Assembly (NCBI GenBank): GCA_013397455.1
Contig: VYZB01000015.1
Coordinates: 2,300,647 to 2,364,646 of the forward strand
DNA from: Crotophaga sulcirostris
Taxonomy: Eukaryota; Chordata; Aves; Cuculiformes; Crotophagidae
DNA length: 64,000 nucleotides
Direction of reading: 5' to 3'
Shown: positions 14,001 through 29,559 of the stretch, piece after piece
How positions within the stretch are numbered: the first letter of the stretch is position 1
Layout of the letters: every line of letters starts with the position of its first letter
Notes under the pieces: generated by a model
The model's database searches: none
What the model was told of the DNA's origin: nothing
What the model saw: the letters and a program-made list of their open reading frames with translations, nothing else
Position numbers and translations under genes: made by a program

Positions 14001-17000
14001 TTTTGTTTTTCTCCTTGGAAATGTACGTGGTTTCTACTAGATCATAACTGGATATTTATGAGTCTTGGTTAATCTGTGTTGTCAGTGGCCTTGAGGGGAA
14101 AAAAAAGGATTAAACCAAATGATAAAATATTATCTAATCAAGAAGTAAGTAACCATGTTCATATTATTCTTATGAGCACTTCAGTCAACCCCAGCAAGAT
14201 TACTCACCTGAATCAAATGAAATGGATTAAACTTTCTGATCGTTAACTAGTTTGCATGTCAAAATGGATATCCATGTAGTCTGAATATTAAAAATTGAAC
14301 TAAGAATGGAATTTTTATTCTGATGATCATTCCTCTAATGTAAATTACTGACAATTCATAAAATGCAAAGGTTGCTTTTGATAATGCAGTTGAGCAGTTC
14401 ATCCAATTCAAAAAGGCATTTGTCTGCTAAGTGTTGTATGAATTTTAATACTTTGACCCAAGGAATGTCCTTTGATTACACTTGTACAACACCTAACATA
14501 CGGGATTGCAACTTCAAGGCACTCAGTGGCAGTAGTTTCATCATTAATCACAGAAACAGATAATTTACAACTGAACCAACTGGAGCAGTAAGACCTAGGG
14601 CAGGGTTACAGCAGAGTTCACTAAAGCCTGGAAATTCAAAACTAAACTGAGACTTTGTCCTTTATTCATCTGATATCTGAAGTTCTTACAACATATCTTA
14701 CATAACCTGCAGTAGATGCTGTAATACATAAACAAATTGTATTGAGCTAAGAGGAAAAAAAGACTTAATGTCTTAACTATGAATATCTTTACTTCTGTGC
14801 ATTAGGTTTTATTCCTAAAAAGAATTACCTTTTTGGTGGTGGTTGCTGGAAAAGCAGAGCTTCACAGTGGTTCAGTGTCACACATGCATTTTCTACCACG
14901 TGCAGATGGCTATCCCTCAGGCAGAAACGAGTTTATATTCAAACTGCTGTGACTATTAAAATGAAGTTGTCTGAAAAATCACATTTAAAAAAATAAAGAA
15001 GTGCACTCTACCAGCCAAAGCAAGCACAAAAGTTTCTTCTTCTAGAAAAATTCTGCATAAATGTCTGGTTTGTTTGGGAGATATTTTGATCTGCTTCTGT
15101 AATTATCTTCCTTTTCTCTTAGTCTACATGTCAGTGCATATCCAGTGAGCTGAATTACATATAAGATCAAAATGAGCTTCCACTAAAGTTCTGTTTCCTT
15201 AAAGCCAAGAAGACGATGCAGAGAATTACATTTCACATGGGACATGTCAGTAGAAGGAACTGTAAATGCCAGTGTATATTGCCTGTGGCTCGGTGTTTCT
15301 TCTCCTGATAAATCTCTCCTGTGAGAAAGTGCAAATATTTTTTTCAGCTTTCTCGATGCTTGTTGGGCTCTCCAGCAGGATTTTTATGACACTGGATGAT
15401 AAGATGTGTGCTATCACAGGAGCTGATGGCATGTGGGATTACAGGGAACAGTCACCGGGAGAGGATGGTGCTCTGGGCAGCCTAAAAACCCAGGAAGCAG
15501 CAGCTCACCATGAACTTTACATGATCATTTCCTGCCCGCTATGCATTCCCCTAAGAACCAACAGAACTTAAGCCAAATATTTCCCGAAGTTTGAATTTGG
15601 GATTTTGTGGTCCACAGGCTGAAAGAGCTCCAGGGGCAGCAGTCTTTGTTATGCATCATTACCAATTCTCTATCCTCTTTAACAAATGAGAAATAAAACA
15701 CAGAGGATTACAGGATTAGGCAGCTGAAAGTGGGTTGTGCCAAGAGTGCTGAGACCCACTGCAGCCCAGGAAGTGGGGTGCCTTTGAATGCAATCATGTA
15801 CCCAAAGGCATATCTGACCTTGTATGCTTTCATTTTCCTAAGAGAGTAGCTCTCACGTATCAAGTGTCCTCGTCCTCCTGGTTGGCAGTTGGAATAATTT
15901 CAGCTTCTGAAAACCAGTAAAGCAGTCCCTCTTTGCCTCTTTTTTGACTGCTTGCAGGCACTGCACCCTCTCTTTTCTGTTCACATTTCTCTGCCCTGTG
16001 TAAACTACTGTCCTTGCAAGGAAGGAACCCTTCATTCATGATAGATTTCATGGTAGGAGACTGCTATATCCCCATGTTTGAGTGCATGTGAGCGCCTGAA
16101 CCTCACAGAGATGTCCAGCTCCCAAAGCAAGCTGGGCACCCCAGTTAAGTCTTCATGCTTTATCCCAAAGGACTGTGTATACACCAGACTCTCACTGCAA
16201 AGATATATTTGTCAACTATGATATGGAAGATTGACTTTCAAAAACACAAATTTTGGAAGATTGTATAGCCAAGCGCAGAGAACCGGCAAAATGTGCATGT
16301 TTGACCAGGGTTGGGGAAAAATAATTAGGAAGGTGCCTCGTCTAGGTTTTGTCTGATGCCACACAAATACAGAAGCAGAAGGATAAGCATATATCCGTGA
16401 CAGTGCAATTGTTTGCAGAGGTGTGTGGGACCTGGATCCAAAGAGATAAGCCTGGAGATCTCCACAAAAAATCCACTCCATCCAACACACAGATCAGCCG
16501 CGTGCATAGTCATAAGCAAACAATGAGAAGAGGGCAGAAACACCTCAGTCTAGCACTGTCACCAGGAAAAAAAGGCTGTGCAACCACCGCAGGTACCTCA
16601 GCTTGACTGAGCTACACGCTGAGCTAGAAAGACCAAAGGGGAGAAGAAGTGAAGGAAAGTTGCAAAGGAACATCAAGCAACGAGATGTCCCACCCCAGCT
16701 CTGCTACGAGCATTTGTTTCAAATAACAGCTGTTTTCTATAAAGCTGAACTGGAAATTGGTATCTTCCTACTTCTGAGAGAATTTGTTCACTTCATCTTT
16801 TTACTGGCAAAAGTACTGTTATTGCTTTTCATTCCTGCCAGCCCTGAAGAGCCACCTCAGCACTAGGGAGGTGAACTGAAGTCTATTTTGGCATAAAGCA
16901 GAAAGAACACAGCTTGATCTCAGATTCCAGGGTGAATTTTCATTGTTGGCAGTCAAGAAAGTCATGGCTTTATTTGTAAATTAAAGGAGAGGTCAACAGG

Positions 17001-20000
17001 AAAGTCATTGGGGAGGAAGAAAAAAGCAAATATGGAACCCTACCATGCCATTTATAGTCTCTTTATAGATGAGAGCACAGTTTATGTAATGTAATTTGAT
17101 TTATAAATAATATTATTTTTTGTTTCGGCCAAAAAGCTGTAGCTCATTTAATTCAGAGAATGGATGTGTTTGTGTTGTGTTACTTATTACTTTATTGTAA
17201 AATATATCTGTAATGATATTCTATGGAAAGGTTACTGCAGTTGCAGGGAAAAAGATATTAAAACAATTTATAAAAAGTATTTACAGTACAAAACAAACCT
17301 GAAGATTCTTGGACCTCTTTGTACCTCTAAATCAAATAGCTGGAAAAAAACGAATTTTAGAGAAAAATAAATAAGGGAAGAAATGTCAATTGACAGATTG
17401 GACTTTGGAGTGTAGTGTTAAAAAGGGGATCATTATTCTGGGACAGAGGTTTAGTGATTTTCTAAATCTGTTCAACACTCAGGGTGTTCCATTCCCTTGG
17501 CTGGTGTGCAGCGCATGCCCATCAGCAAGCTGCACAATATTATATCAATCTTTAATACTCACTTATTTCAAGCACCATTGATGAGGAATTGCTTCATGAT
17601 GTCAAACATTCTTTTCCAAATACTGTAAATGAAAACACCATGCAAAAATACAGATGTAGCAAAAAATATGTCATGCTGTCCAGAAATCCGAGAAGGTAAA
17701 AGTGGAAGAATTGTGATACCTCTCTTAGCCATGTAAATGCTGATATTTAATTTTTACAAAGCCAATGTGATATTTTTTTCCAAAAAGAAAGTAAGAAATA
17801 AGGGTTTGAGAAAAATAACACATTAAACAGTATAAAATAATAATTTATAATATCAGCTTGCAATACCTGGAACAGATTGTTTTCATCAGGAGTAAGGCAG
17901 GTGAAGGAAAAGTAAAGAAATACATTCTTGTGAGAGAAGGTTAATGAGGCAAAAGAATGTGATTTGATTTTTAATGAACAGGTCCACCCACTGAATATTT
18001 ACAGCAACACATATGGCAGGATATTGTGAGCTATTTCCATGGCTGTCTAATGTGGCTGCCTTTTTGTGTGGGAATAGGCAAGAGGTGGGAGACTGACAGG
18101 GCTCTCCGCTTCAGATCCAGAGACCAAAGTCCAAGCTGTGTACCAGTGCCAAAGGCGTTTTTCAATAAATCCAGTTATAAATAGAAACTTGCCTGTTGAA
18201 GCCAGGGACTCAAAAGCAGCTGAATATGATGCTGGCCACATCACACCCCTGGCTGTCACCAGTTACAGAAAAAGGTATACTTCAGCCATGCGCATTTTGA
18301 GATCTACCTAGGCAGACCTTTGACTCATTTTGATACATCTTGCAGAGGGTTTAGTGACCTGGATTTACATTAGCAGGGACAAGTGATGTTACAGATATCC
18401 CTGTGATAGTCAGTCACAAGTGTCTTAAGCTAATATAAGAATATCAAAGCCAAGGTGGCTAGGCTACCCCCATCGCATAAACTTGGTCTTGATAAGGAAT
18501 CTGGATTGTTACTATTTTATAATAAGTTTTGGACATACTGCTATTTCAGTCCTCTGAGGACTACAACCAGCAATTCCTTGTTTGGGGAGTTGTCAAACTT
18601 GTGATGGACATACATTGGATCAATCAGCCAGGCAAAACCCAAGTCCAATTGATACTGAAACTGAGAAGAAAACAAAGGGCACCCTCTCCAGAAAAAAATA
18701 ATAAAAAAGAGAACTACTGAGCTTACTACCCTATGACAAACTGTGCTGCCACAGGGTCATAATTTGCATTATCCCTACCATGAGCAAAGAGGCAGTTAAA
18801 ACTGATCACAGCAAGTAGGTTAAAGAAACTTTTAACTAATAACGAAGGTGCAAATTGTCACAATTTCTGGGGCCAGCATTGTTCAGGGGAGTTTGACCAG
18901 TGACAGCTGAGCTATTCCTTCTTACTGGAGCAGTAGAATATCTTGTATTGAGGAACAGTCATGGTAAAGGAGCAAAAGAGAGATTTAATACAGCTCCTAG
19001 TGCAGCACATCTGGTATGGAGGTCATCTGTCCTGGCGAGGGTCTGGGTTGGAGCCCACTGGTGCCTGCAACACTCAGCCTTGGTCCCCACCAAAGAGAGG
19101 CCCCCCCATCCTGGAGGCCATGGACCCAGGGTGGGGGCTTCACTCATCAGCACCGAGACCCCAAGTCAGAGGAAAAATGTGCCTATGAGCCCCACTGCAG
19201 CTGGTATTCTCTGGGACCAGGACTTGTCAACACCACCAGCGACCATCCCTTCCTGTCTCTGTGCATCATCTCTTACTCCGAACATAAATAACCCTACATG
19301 AAAGCAAGGAAATAGAAAACCAGTGGGGAAACAGTGTCATAAAAATAAATTCCATCTAAGGTGGATACACTTCATCGGTAGATTTCTACACCAGATTTTT
19401 GAACATCCTCAGTGAAGAAACATATTCGTTTGTAAGAAAAAAAACACTTCCTTCTGATGAAATGGAGACACATTGATTGACGATGAGGTTTGTGGTCTTA
19501 TTAAAATACTTCAAGGCTTTTACTGAATCTCTACCTCTGTTACCAATAATAGTCACAATATACTTGAGGTTTTTGCCTTTCTGTACCACAGAGAGAAGAC
19601 CTTCCTGAGCCATTCAATTTTGGAAAAGCATGAGTTCTCAGGGCAGATGAAGGGAGCGTGCCAATGTAATATATCGTTTGCTGCATAGCAAAGAGGAAGA
19701 ATTTGGGGACCCCGGTGTGGCAGCAGAGACTTTATAGGATACAGTAGGAGTTTTAATCTTTTAACATCACTGAATTGGCAATTTCTGAGAGCCCAGGAGA
19801 GGTATGTAAGAAAAGCAAGGCTTCTGTCAGTGGGATCAAATTCACGGCAGAGAATCCTTACTCATTCAAATTCATTAGGCATCTTTAAATTTAAAACAGC
19901 TGAAAGTTGTTGGTATAATAAGTCCGTAATAAATGTGATTAAATCAGGTAAAGCAAAAGAAATAAAATTCATTGATGTAACTTCCAGAAGAAATAATCTA

Positions 20001-23000
20001 GTTTAAAACAAGTAAAATCAAAATATAATATAAAGATTACAACAGTAGTAGGGATGGTCAACACATATTTATTTTTATTCTAAAAGCTGCTGATTTTTTC
20101 TGCTACAAAATATGGAAAACCTCACTCATCCTGAATGATGAGTGCAAAAATGGTGCAGATGACATTGCTCTGGTCTATGCTAATTGATCTTTTGTACTCA
20201 ACATTCCATTAACGTAGATTTCTAGTTATTCTGAACATAACTTTTTGTATTTTTGGTAAGTTTTTAGGGTCTTTTTAAAGTCAGTTTGTTTAGCAAAACT
20301 GCTATGAAAACCAGTTAGAAAAATACAACACACCCTCAGATTGACTAGTTTAAAGCTGAAGACCTGTGAGGCATGCCATTAATGAAACAAGTTTAGACCT
20401 TTAGTGAATAAATGAGTTGAACAACACCGAATACATTCAAGCAATCATAGTCTGGAGAGGTATACTGTGCTTATAGTGTTAAGAATACCCTTTGAAAGAT
20501 TTATATCCAAACCCTGTTGGTTTACTAGAGCCATTTCAACATTTGAACGCAGGGAAGGTAGCAGATAAGTTGCCTATGACCTGAAACAGTGAAGCAGAAT
20601 GGACATCACTCTTTACAACCAAGAACAAACTTTCTATTACAGGGTAGTTTTCACATTTAAAGAATAGCATTTCATTAATATACACCTATTTTACCCTGCC
20701 TTGTCTTATTTCTTTTCTTTATGCCTTTTGGTATTAATTGCAAACTACATAACACATATTTATCAAAACATGAGTGATAATAGTTTGGGTCCTGTTAAAG
20801 CCACAGAGCCTTCTACCACAACAGCAGGTTCGGGGCAGGAAGTGTTGGAACCTGCTCAGGGTTTTAGCACATTGGCCTCTCCTATCAGCAAGCTGAAAAT
20901 AAGTTTTAGCCATGTAGAAGTTATCAAAGCTGTATTCCTTGACGTTATGCTTTTTTGTTCTCCACATTCAACCATGGAGGTCTGAAAATTCACATGGGTC
21001 TGTGAGTTCTCAGAGTTGAGAGAACAGTACTTTTGGCATATCAAAGCAGAAATTGCGCTATTTGAGCATGAAAGACAATATCAATTCAAACACAGAAATG
21101 TCAGGAATTTGATGACAGTACCATTTCAATCCTGGTATGTATCTGTTGACATGTATTTCTCAGTAACAGTGAGAACAGGACCATACTGTTAGTCTGTCTT
21201 CAGCTAATTCACCTCACCTCTGACAAATCAGAAGCTCTAAAGAGTAATTGGAGACTATTCAAAACAAATATTTTTGGGCCTCCTTTGTTTACGAAAATCC
21301 TTATTTCTTCAAAGTACATCCATACGTTTTGAAGATATTACAAAACAAACAAACAAAAAAACATTTGTCTAATTCTTATACATATATTTAAATCTATGCC
21401 ATTGGAGTTTTTTTCTCAGCACTACAATAGTTACCTGATTTCACATTCTTTTTCTGGCAAAAACACAGGTATTTTCATAGTTCTCAGTTGACATTTTAGC
21501 ATATTTGTGGGAGCTTTTTAACATAGCTCAGGATTTTTGATTCTTCATACCTGAGACATGCACAATATTTCTAACACATAATTCAGAATACTTAATGGAA
21601 AGATATCAATCTAGAATACATCTGAACAACAACTGTTGGATCTTATAATTTCTGCTGCGCTGATGGACTCAGTATTTCAGAGAAATTTCATATATTGAGA
21701 TATCTGAATATTTTGCAGGATATTGAAACCGTATTGCTTACTCGTTATTTAGTAAAACTAGTGTCCTTCTTTCTGTCTCTTCCTGCTGCAAGTGGTCCCA
21801 GTGGACAAGATATAGAGAGGAGGGAATCCTGTAGCCCTGGAGTTGTGAACAGTTCCTAAGTTGCTTACATGTCCCCTGACTACAACACATAACCAATACA
21901 TTAAAGACTCTGGCATGTGTCTCTCAAGAAAGTTGGCCAGCAGTGATGAAAGAACCTACAGAGGTAATATTACATGGCAAAACAGGATGCTATTTGCCTT
22001 CTTTATCAGTCTTCTCAGGTAATGTGAGAAAATGAGTGTTGCCCCACATAATTCTACTGAATATCTTATGGTGAAAAGCATTTTTTCAAGATATCAAGCC
22101 TTCACCAGGAGGAGGACTGAAAAGGACAAGTGAGTTGCCTGGATCAATAGGAAATCTAAGGATTCACAGTGATATTTTGAAAGAGCTCAGTAACGTATCA
22201 CCGCTATTTTTCCCATCAATAATTAGGGAGTTGTCTATACTTATATTTTGTGCAATAATCACAAGACAATATAAAGTCCAGTGATACATTCATAATTCAA
22301 ATAGAACCAAGTTATGTTCCTTTTTGCTGTACTATATAGCAAAGTATTTTTGAAACACAATTTAGAATTGATAGATGTTTATCTGATATTCCTGTGTACT
22401 TCTTCAGAAGCGTTTGCCGTATCTTAGAAGCAGCATATCTGCAATGTGATGCAAGGGTTGCTATGGTGAGTTCACAGCTCTCATTTAATGCTGTACTTGA
22501 GTAAATACACATTGTAACAACCTCTGTTAGAGGTGCCATTAGTAAAGTTATGTCAGCATTTCTATCAAAAATACTTGTTTTCCTGTTGCAACTTGGTCAA
22601 AAGACAAAGAAAACTAGACCAAATCCGCAGAAGCCTTTGCACTCTTCCAGTGTATTTTTTGACAGCTTCATTCATTTTCTGAAGACCTCTGTCGTAAAAC
22701 TCAAATTAAAAAACAGTGGATTTGTTTCTATTCTTTAGTAGCCAGTGATTTTGATGACAGTTATGGTACTTTTCGTTTAGAAAAATCCGTAGAAACTTTT
22801 GGGAGTTAGTTTTCACTTTGCTGTTCCAGTCTGTGCCAGTGAGCATTCATTCCAGCATTAATTGCATTATTTGTTTTACAGCCCTTCTGTACTACCAGAG
22901 TGGCATAAAGAGCCTTTTATGTAAAGGAAAACCAGGTCCTTAGTTCTTGTACTTAACGGCTCAATTTAACTAAATGGCATCAGAAATTTTACTTGTAGAC

Positions 23001-26000
23001 TTCGGTACATTCTTTCTGAGCAATTATTTGAGTCACTCTCCAGGTTAACACATAAGAAAGTAGTACATTGCTGGAAGTAACCATATACATTTATCTTTTT
23101 GACACCTATTTATTTTTCTAATCATTTACTTAGAAAAAGAGCAAATAACTTCCTGATAATTTTTTTTCTCTGGGAGTTCCTCTGTGCATGTCAAGATAAC
23201 TCTTGCACTATGCATTTGCATAAATTTGGAAGTAGACATGATTAAATGTTTTGCTTTCATGATTTTTTTTTAAATAAAATAACTTCTGTAGAAAATGTCT
23301 ATATTTGGCAAAATCCCTTACACCAAATAATATTATTTTGGAGCAAAACTGCTACAAAAGTATTTCTAAATAAATATATTTTTACATAAAATTGTGAGTT
23401 TTAAGGACCTGGGCAGAAGAGTCAAAATTTACATTAAAAAAATAAACAACTTTTTCCAACTTGCCCATAAGGTCTGATTATTATTATGGGAATTGCATAT
23501 GTGTTTGCATGTTGACATTACGAAGACTTTAGGTTTTATTGGAACAGTTTCTTTTGTGCTTCAAGTCAGCCAGTAAGAGTGGATACCCATTACTGAATTG
23601 GCTGAATAGTGTGGATGAACAAACACATCTTTCCCGAAAGTCAGGAAGAACACGGTTGGATGGAGAAACTCAAACAGATCATAAATATACATCATTAGCT
23701 GGTAATGAGACGGGAAGGCTATTTTTTGAGAATTTAGTCCCATAGTCACAAAAAGAGAGACGGGATGTGTTTCAGATGTTGCCCTGACATAAACTGTAGA
23801 AAGTAGGTTTTTATACAGTACAAATCAAAGTCCTTCAGGTTAAATTAGACCATAGAGATCCTTGAAAAAATTTTGATAGTGTTTTTAGGGATGACTCTTT
23901 TGAAGTGCTACAATACCTGGATTTTACTACCGAACTTGTTGCTTGGTTTCTAGAGCACCATATAGTAGGATAGATCTCAAGCTTGGCGAAATCAAGTACC
24001 ACAGTGTTAGATGATGAGAGATTGATCATGCACTTTCAGCCTTCTGTTGTAAGGCCTTCTTTCCGGATACAAGCTGGTGTCTAACATTGCAGTATTCAGG
24101 GTCAAAAGCTACAATAAAAGATTTAGAAAATACTGCCCAGTGACATAAATAAATGAATTATAGGACATAATGAACTCTACAGGTCTTATGGCACCTACCT
24201 ATGAATGTAGTATGACTAAAACATCAGCCTATCCAGTTTTCAGAAGAATTATCACTGTGACGCACTAGTAATTAATTTTTTTCCCATTAAGATATTGTAT
24301 GCATATTTTGCTTATCCATTATCTGAAATCTTATTCATCAATATGTAATTAAATCCTTCTAAGACAGCGAGTCGAAGTATTCCATTTCCATCTCTTTCCT
24401 TCATTTGTCCATATAAAGCTGGAGCAAGAAGGGCTGGAAAGACAGGACTAGGTTCTACATTTAAGGGTCTTCATGGGAAAACAGTTTTCAGACCCCAAGG
24501 GTGAATACACATACAATAACAGCAGGCTAAAGCATGGCATCTCTGTCAGTCTCACATTTGATGAAAAACAAAGTGGTTTTTCAAATAAGTGGAACCCAGA
24601 AAGTAACATTTGAGTGATCTTGAAAAAAAGCATCAGAAAATAGTGTGATGCATCAGGGCAATGTGCTAAGAGCAATCTCCTGCTATCCCTTAGGAGGTCA
24701 ATGCCTACATGTTAAAACAGTTGACACTTCTTTGGTTTCCTTATGGACAATACGAATCAGAATTCATTTAAAGTATAACCTTCAGATGACAAAGTTATAG
24801 ATTAAAAGACCATAATTTTTCTGAACCATAATGGATTATTTCAAAGTTAATTATAACTTTTCATTGCTTTTGTGTTTTGATGAATCAAGCACCTCATAGA
24901 GAACTTCACTGGTTGCTAAGACTTCTTGTTGTTATCTTCATCAATTTTCTGACAGAACATTTATCACGTAAATCTGGAAATATGACCTCGTGTGTCATGT
25001 CTTTACAAAAAGTCTTATGAACCACCAGTGAACCACAGATTCCAGATCTTGAAAGTCATGCAACAGACAACCTTTCTACATAATTTGATGTTATTTTAGT
25101 CTGTTACTCCAAACTGTTAGTACCAGAAAGCAACAATGCAGAACCATGCTGTGATAATTTTCATCACTAAAAAAAAAACATTGGTATTATCTGAGTGTGT
25201 AAATTTCAAAGAAGGGGAAGATGTGTCGTCTTGACAACATTCTGAATTTCACTTTCAGATCATGGAAGGCACATCCTTGTGCAAAATATCAGCTGCTAGG
25301 CCATTTCATAGCTAAATAGCTCAGGGTTTGAAGGAAGTAATAATAAATTTAAGAACTATGTTATTAAGGAATACAGAGAGAATGCTTAAGGAAAGTACAT
25401 TAAGGTCAGTTGTCCAGTTAAAAGATGAGCACTTATGCAGCATTTTAGCCAGTCAAAACATTGTACAAGCACTAAATGAATTTCACAAAATCATTTTCAA
25501 TAGAGAGTGAATTATTACTATCTTTTCCCTCTCATCAGAACTGAATATTAGGACTTGAAAATGTGTAATATGTCATTATCACCAATGAGTTTTGCAAGTA
25601 GCAGTAGTCAGGAGTACGATCTAATGTTGATGATTCATTTGATGATTTGGATTTCATAACAACCATGGGTACTTTCTCTATACTTTATTAAAAATTGTAG
25701 AGTTAGTCCATTTTGCTTCAAGGTAAAGTTTGCATCTAAGTAAAAAGAAAAATTCTTAACATTGCAACAAGAAACAAAGCATCTTCCTGGTTTCCTAGCA
25801 ATTTTTGACCTTAATAAACAGAATATTTTTCATTTCGAATATAGCTCATTTTCTCTTTTTTTTCTTTATCTAGCACTTGGATCTGAAAATTTAGTAGTCA
25901 TATTTCAGAAATTAGTGTTAAAACATTGCAGAGGAGGAAAAAAGAGATGTAAGTTAACAAGAATCAGAAAAATCCACTACAAAACCAAAGGGTGAAATTT

Positions 26001-29000
26001 AAGGAAGAAGCCTTTACTTCTCAAGCCCACCACAAGTCCTGTTAGGAGGCATGCTTTTACTCTTCTGCTTTTAAATCTGATTAGTGGGTAATGTTCTGAT
26101 TGTTGAAACCGAGAGAAGTAAAATTGCTGGATGCAGTAGAAATGTGATATTTTAGCATTTTTCCTTTTTATGGTGAAAAAATTACAGGATCGTAAGGTTA
26201 CTCAGATAGATCTTCCTTTGCCATTAAAAAGAGTTTAGCCTGAATGAGTACCTTAGTATTCAGTCCATGTTTCTAATTTATGGTTTATTGCCTACAGACA
26301 TCAATGCAGGTGGTGCAAAGCAAACAAAAGAGGAAGCAGCCAATGGACCTTTTTAGTTTTGCTAGAAGCAGGTGTCACAGGACTCTCACACGTCTTAACA
26401 GTAAGACTAAACTTGTACTTTCTTGCTTCTATCTTATTATGGAAAATATCAATCCTGCTCTGAGAAAGTTTGATTTTGTGGCACTGAACATGTCATTAAA
26501 TTAGCTCAGATCTTCCTCCATGAGAGAGTGAAGTTGGTCACATGCATTAATGCTGCCCACAACACCAGAAGTGATATAGGATCAAGCTCTTTCTGACAAT
26601 TTATGTATTTTGCCAACAGTGGAGAAGAAGAACCATGATCCATCGATTAACTGCCTTTTCTTACTCCTGATTCCTTTTTTGGGAGGAGCTAGAATGGTTG
26701 CAGAAAGCAACTCCAAGAGAGAAGGACCACTTTGAGAAATTTCTTCAGTTAATTAAAATTAGGTATTGACAGGTTGAAAGGATTCCCATGTAGACATTGG
26801 CAGAAGAAAATCTAAAACACAGCCCAGTATGGAAGTGTAAAGTGTGACTGGCTCAGGAGACAAAATTTCCTCTCTAACTCAAAGCCCTGAACTTAGATCG
26901 GAACAGGGGCAATCGAAAATTCTGTTATCACTGCTTGCTGTTCAGGGCGCTTGTGTGAAATTTACTGATAGCTAGTCCAGCTGCACACATCATAAAACCC
27001 TTATCATTGTCAGTTGTTTACAGTGTAATGTAAATCAGAACCAGACTTGAATGTGTATCTTGAATTGGATTGGTATTAGCTGTACAGTAATTCTTATTTC
27101 CCTCTTGCCAAAGTGGTGAAGCTACAGTCACCAGGTCTTTAACATCAAGCCAAATATGGACAAGAAGGAGCTCTATACACAAACATTTCTAGAAATAGAA
27201 GTATATTCATTTTCAAATAGAAATATCACTGAGCAGTGCACACAGACATTGCATCTGTACAGGAATATGAAAGTTTCCCACCTTCATATTTGAACAGGAC
27301 TACAGAAAGTAAATTTCTGACTTACCACATAGCACTACTTGAAATAACAAAACAAATTTTAACTTCTGAGTCTCCTTGTTTTGCTGGAATGGAGGTGGGG
27401 AGAAATCCAGCTCAGTTCATCAACATGTTTAAATAGTGCCTTTGAGAAAGGATTCAGAAGCAAATATGTACCATTTCACTGGGCAGCTGCTCTTGCGGAT
27501 TTCCAGTTAAACAAATATCTATTGCAAGGTATGTCTCGTAATGAGGTTGTTTTCTCTAGACTTTTTCTAGGGTCATGGTCATCACCTGGGAATTGTGTTT
27601 TTCAGATTTACGAAATTACTAATTGTTTTTTGTTGAAAATTACACAGCAGTATAATAAACAATAGTGATGTATGAATGTGCAGCTTAAAAATAGTAAAAT
27701 GTTAATTTCCTCTGAGAATTACTGATTTCCAGTCTTCATTCAAACTGTAGTTGACAGATTCAAGCAGAGTAAGTGACAAAACTGATAACGTGTTAAATAA
27801 TTTTGAGAAAAAAAAAAAGACATGGGAACTAACAGTGGCAAAATATAAATACAGCTCTAATTAGCAATACCTTTATACATAATGACTGATTACTTTGAAC
27901 AGGTAAGAGCAAAGTAAAGAAGCATGAGTCTTTGTAGGAATGGTGACTGCATATTGCAACACACTCACAGTCTTCTCTGTCAGGTTCATTCAGCATGCTG
28001 AGCCAAGAAAAAGCTTTTACTAATAGGATTTTATTAAAAGAAATACTAATTGCCCATTAGAATTCAAGAACCACTTTTTATTTATTTAATACTTTTTTAA
28101 AAAAAACCAGGCTAATATATTAACAGATTTTCTCCTTAAATACTGTTTTAACAAGCAGAGTGAGGACATTTGTTTTCAGCTTCAGAAAAACAAAATTCTC
28201 CAATCTGGAATTCTTTCCTGAGAGTTTTACAAATCCATGGAGTTACAACAGGGTCTCAGCTACTGCCAAGACTCTGTACTCACTTTTGAGTTAGGTGCTC
28301 GAACTACAGTGAAGTATCTGACTTCATTTGTCTCTGATTTTTAGCAGCTGTGTTTGAATTGAGAGCTTGATTGACAATTATCTCACCTTGAGAGAAGCTT
28401 GATTACTTGGGCTATGATAAGATTCTTTATGCTGTTTTGCGATAAACACTTTCTATTTTATCCCACTTTTTGACATTAACTCTTACTTTTTCCTGAAAAG
28501 CCACAACTATAATTTTTTTAATTAAGTGAAAAACACTAGGTGGCTGGCATGATGTTTCAGTGTCTAGTAATGTTACTCCTTGGATTTGCCTGTTGATGAA
28601 GTTTTAGTAGAGGTAAATTTTATGTCAATTTTTCTCCAAGAGTTCTACTGAGCAAGGATTGTGATAAACTCTGTTAATTTAGGATTAAAAAAAGAATGAA
28701 AAGCCAGCAATAAAGGCCATTTGATAGCAGTGGGGGATGAGTAATGGAAAATGCTCTTGCTGCAGACTAATCAGAGTGTAATTGCTAAAGGAACCAACTT
28801 CTCATAAATTGGGAAGACAGTAAACTCAATCAGTCACAGTGCCAAAATATTGCAGTTCAGAATTTCATTGAACTAATTGATTTAATTGTTTTAAGTAATG
28901 CTGTTATGAGTTATTATTAAGAAACATTATTTTCAATATAATTTTCTGAAACACATCTTTCTATGAGGCAAGTGATTTTCATTTAAAAAAAAAATGAGAC

Positions 29001-29555
29001 AACGGTTTTGATTTAAAAGAGCAACCTGACTAGGTTATGTTTCATTAGAAATTATCAGTACTTGATTTTGGATGTTATCATGGATAATGTGAAGCACTTT
29101 GTAAGTGAAGGGTACTTCAGCTATGTTTAGACTTGCTTAAGCTTTTCTGACAATGTTTTCTTGGAGTCAGAAAACTGGTCTCATCTTATCTGCCTCATCC
29201 AGATATAATGAACGAGGGAAGTCTGCTTCCCACTTTTGCACACCCACCCTCTACTCCTCTACAGCCCTGAGGGAACATTGTACAAAGGCTGTAGGTTACT
29301 CACTAGCTCCACAATCAGTTTAAATTGGAATAAGCAGTCCTGGCTTACCTTCCAGTCCTCTGCCTGCTTATTGCCATTTGCATTTGTCTCTCTTCTGCTA
29401 GATGTTCGTGCAGCCACATGGCGAGTGGGAACAGGGCAATGCTCTGGGTTAAAGCTAGCCTCTTTTTTTTTTCCCCCTATATGTATTTATGACTATTTGC
29501 AGTCACTGGGGAGGCAAGGAGAGTGAAAACAGTGATTGGGTCAATGGGAAGCTGG
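8081..29555. other. long intergenic stretch, no gene or clear repeat seen
   Basis: About 21 kb, strongly A/T-rich. Short frames occur throughout, but none has a domain I recognise or a convincing exon pattern. A G/C-richer patch at 18900-19301 keeps several frames open at once (longest 133 codons), which is more likely compositional than coding. An AAAC microsatellite lies at 21341-21363. Some stretches, such as 13680-13870 and 28340-28600, are dense in ATTA-type and ATGCAT-type words and could be conserved enhancers, but that cannot be judged from one sequence. Confidence 0.55.
21341..21363. repeat. (AAAC)n microsatellite
   Basis: Short A-rich run with several CAAA units in tandem, too short and impure to say more. 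Confidence 0.7.
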
Positions 29556-29559
29556 CACT

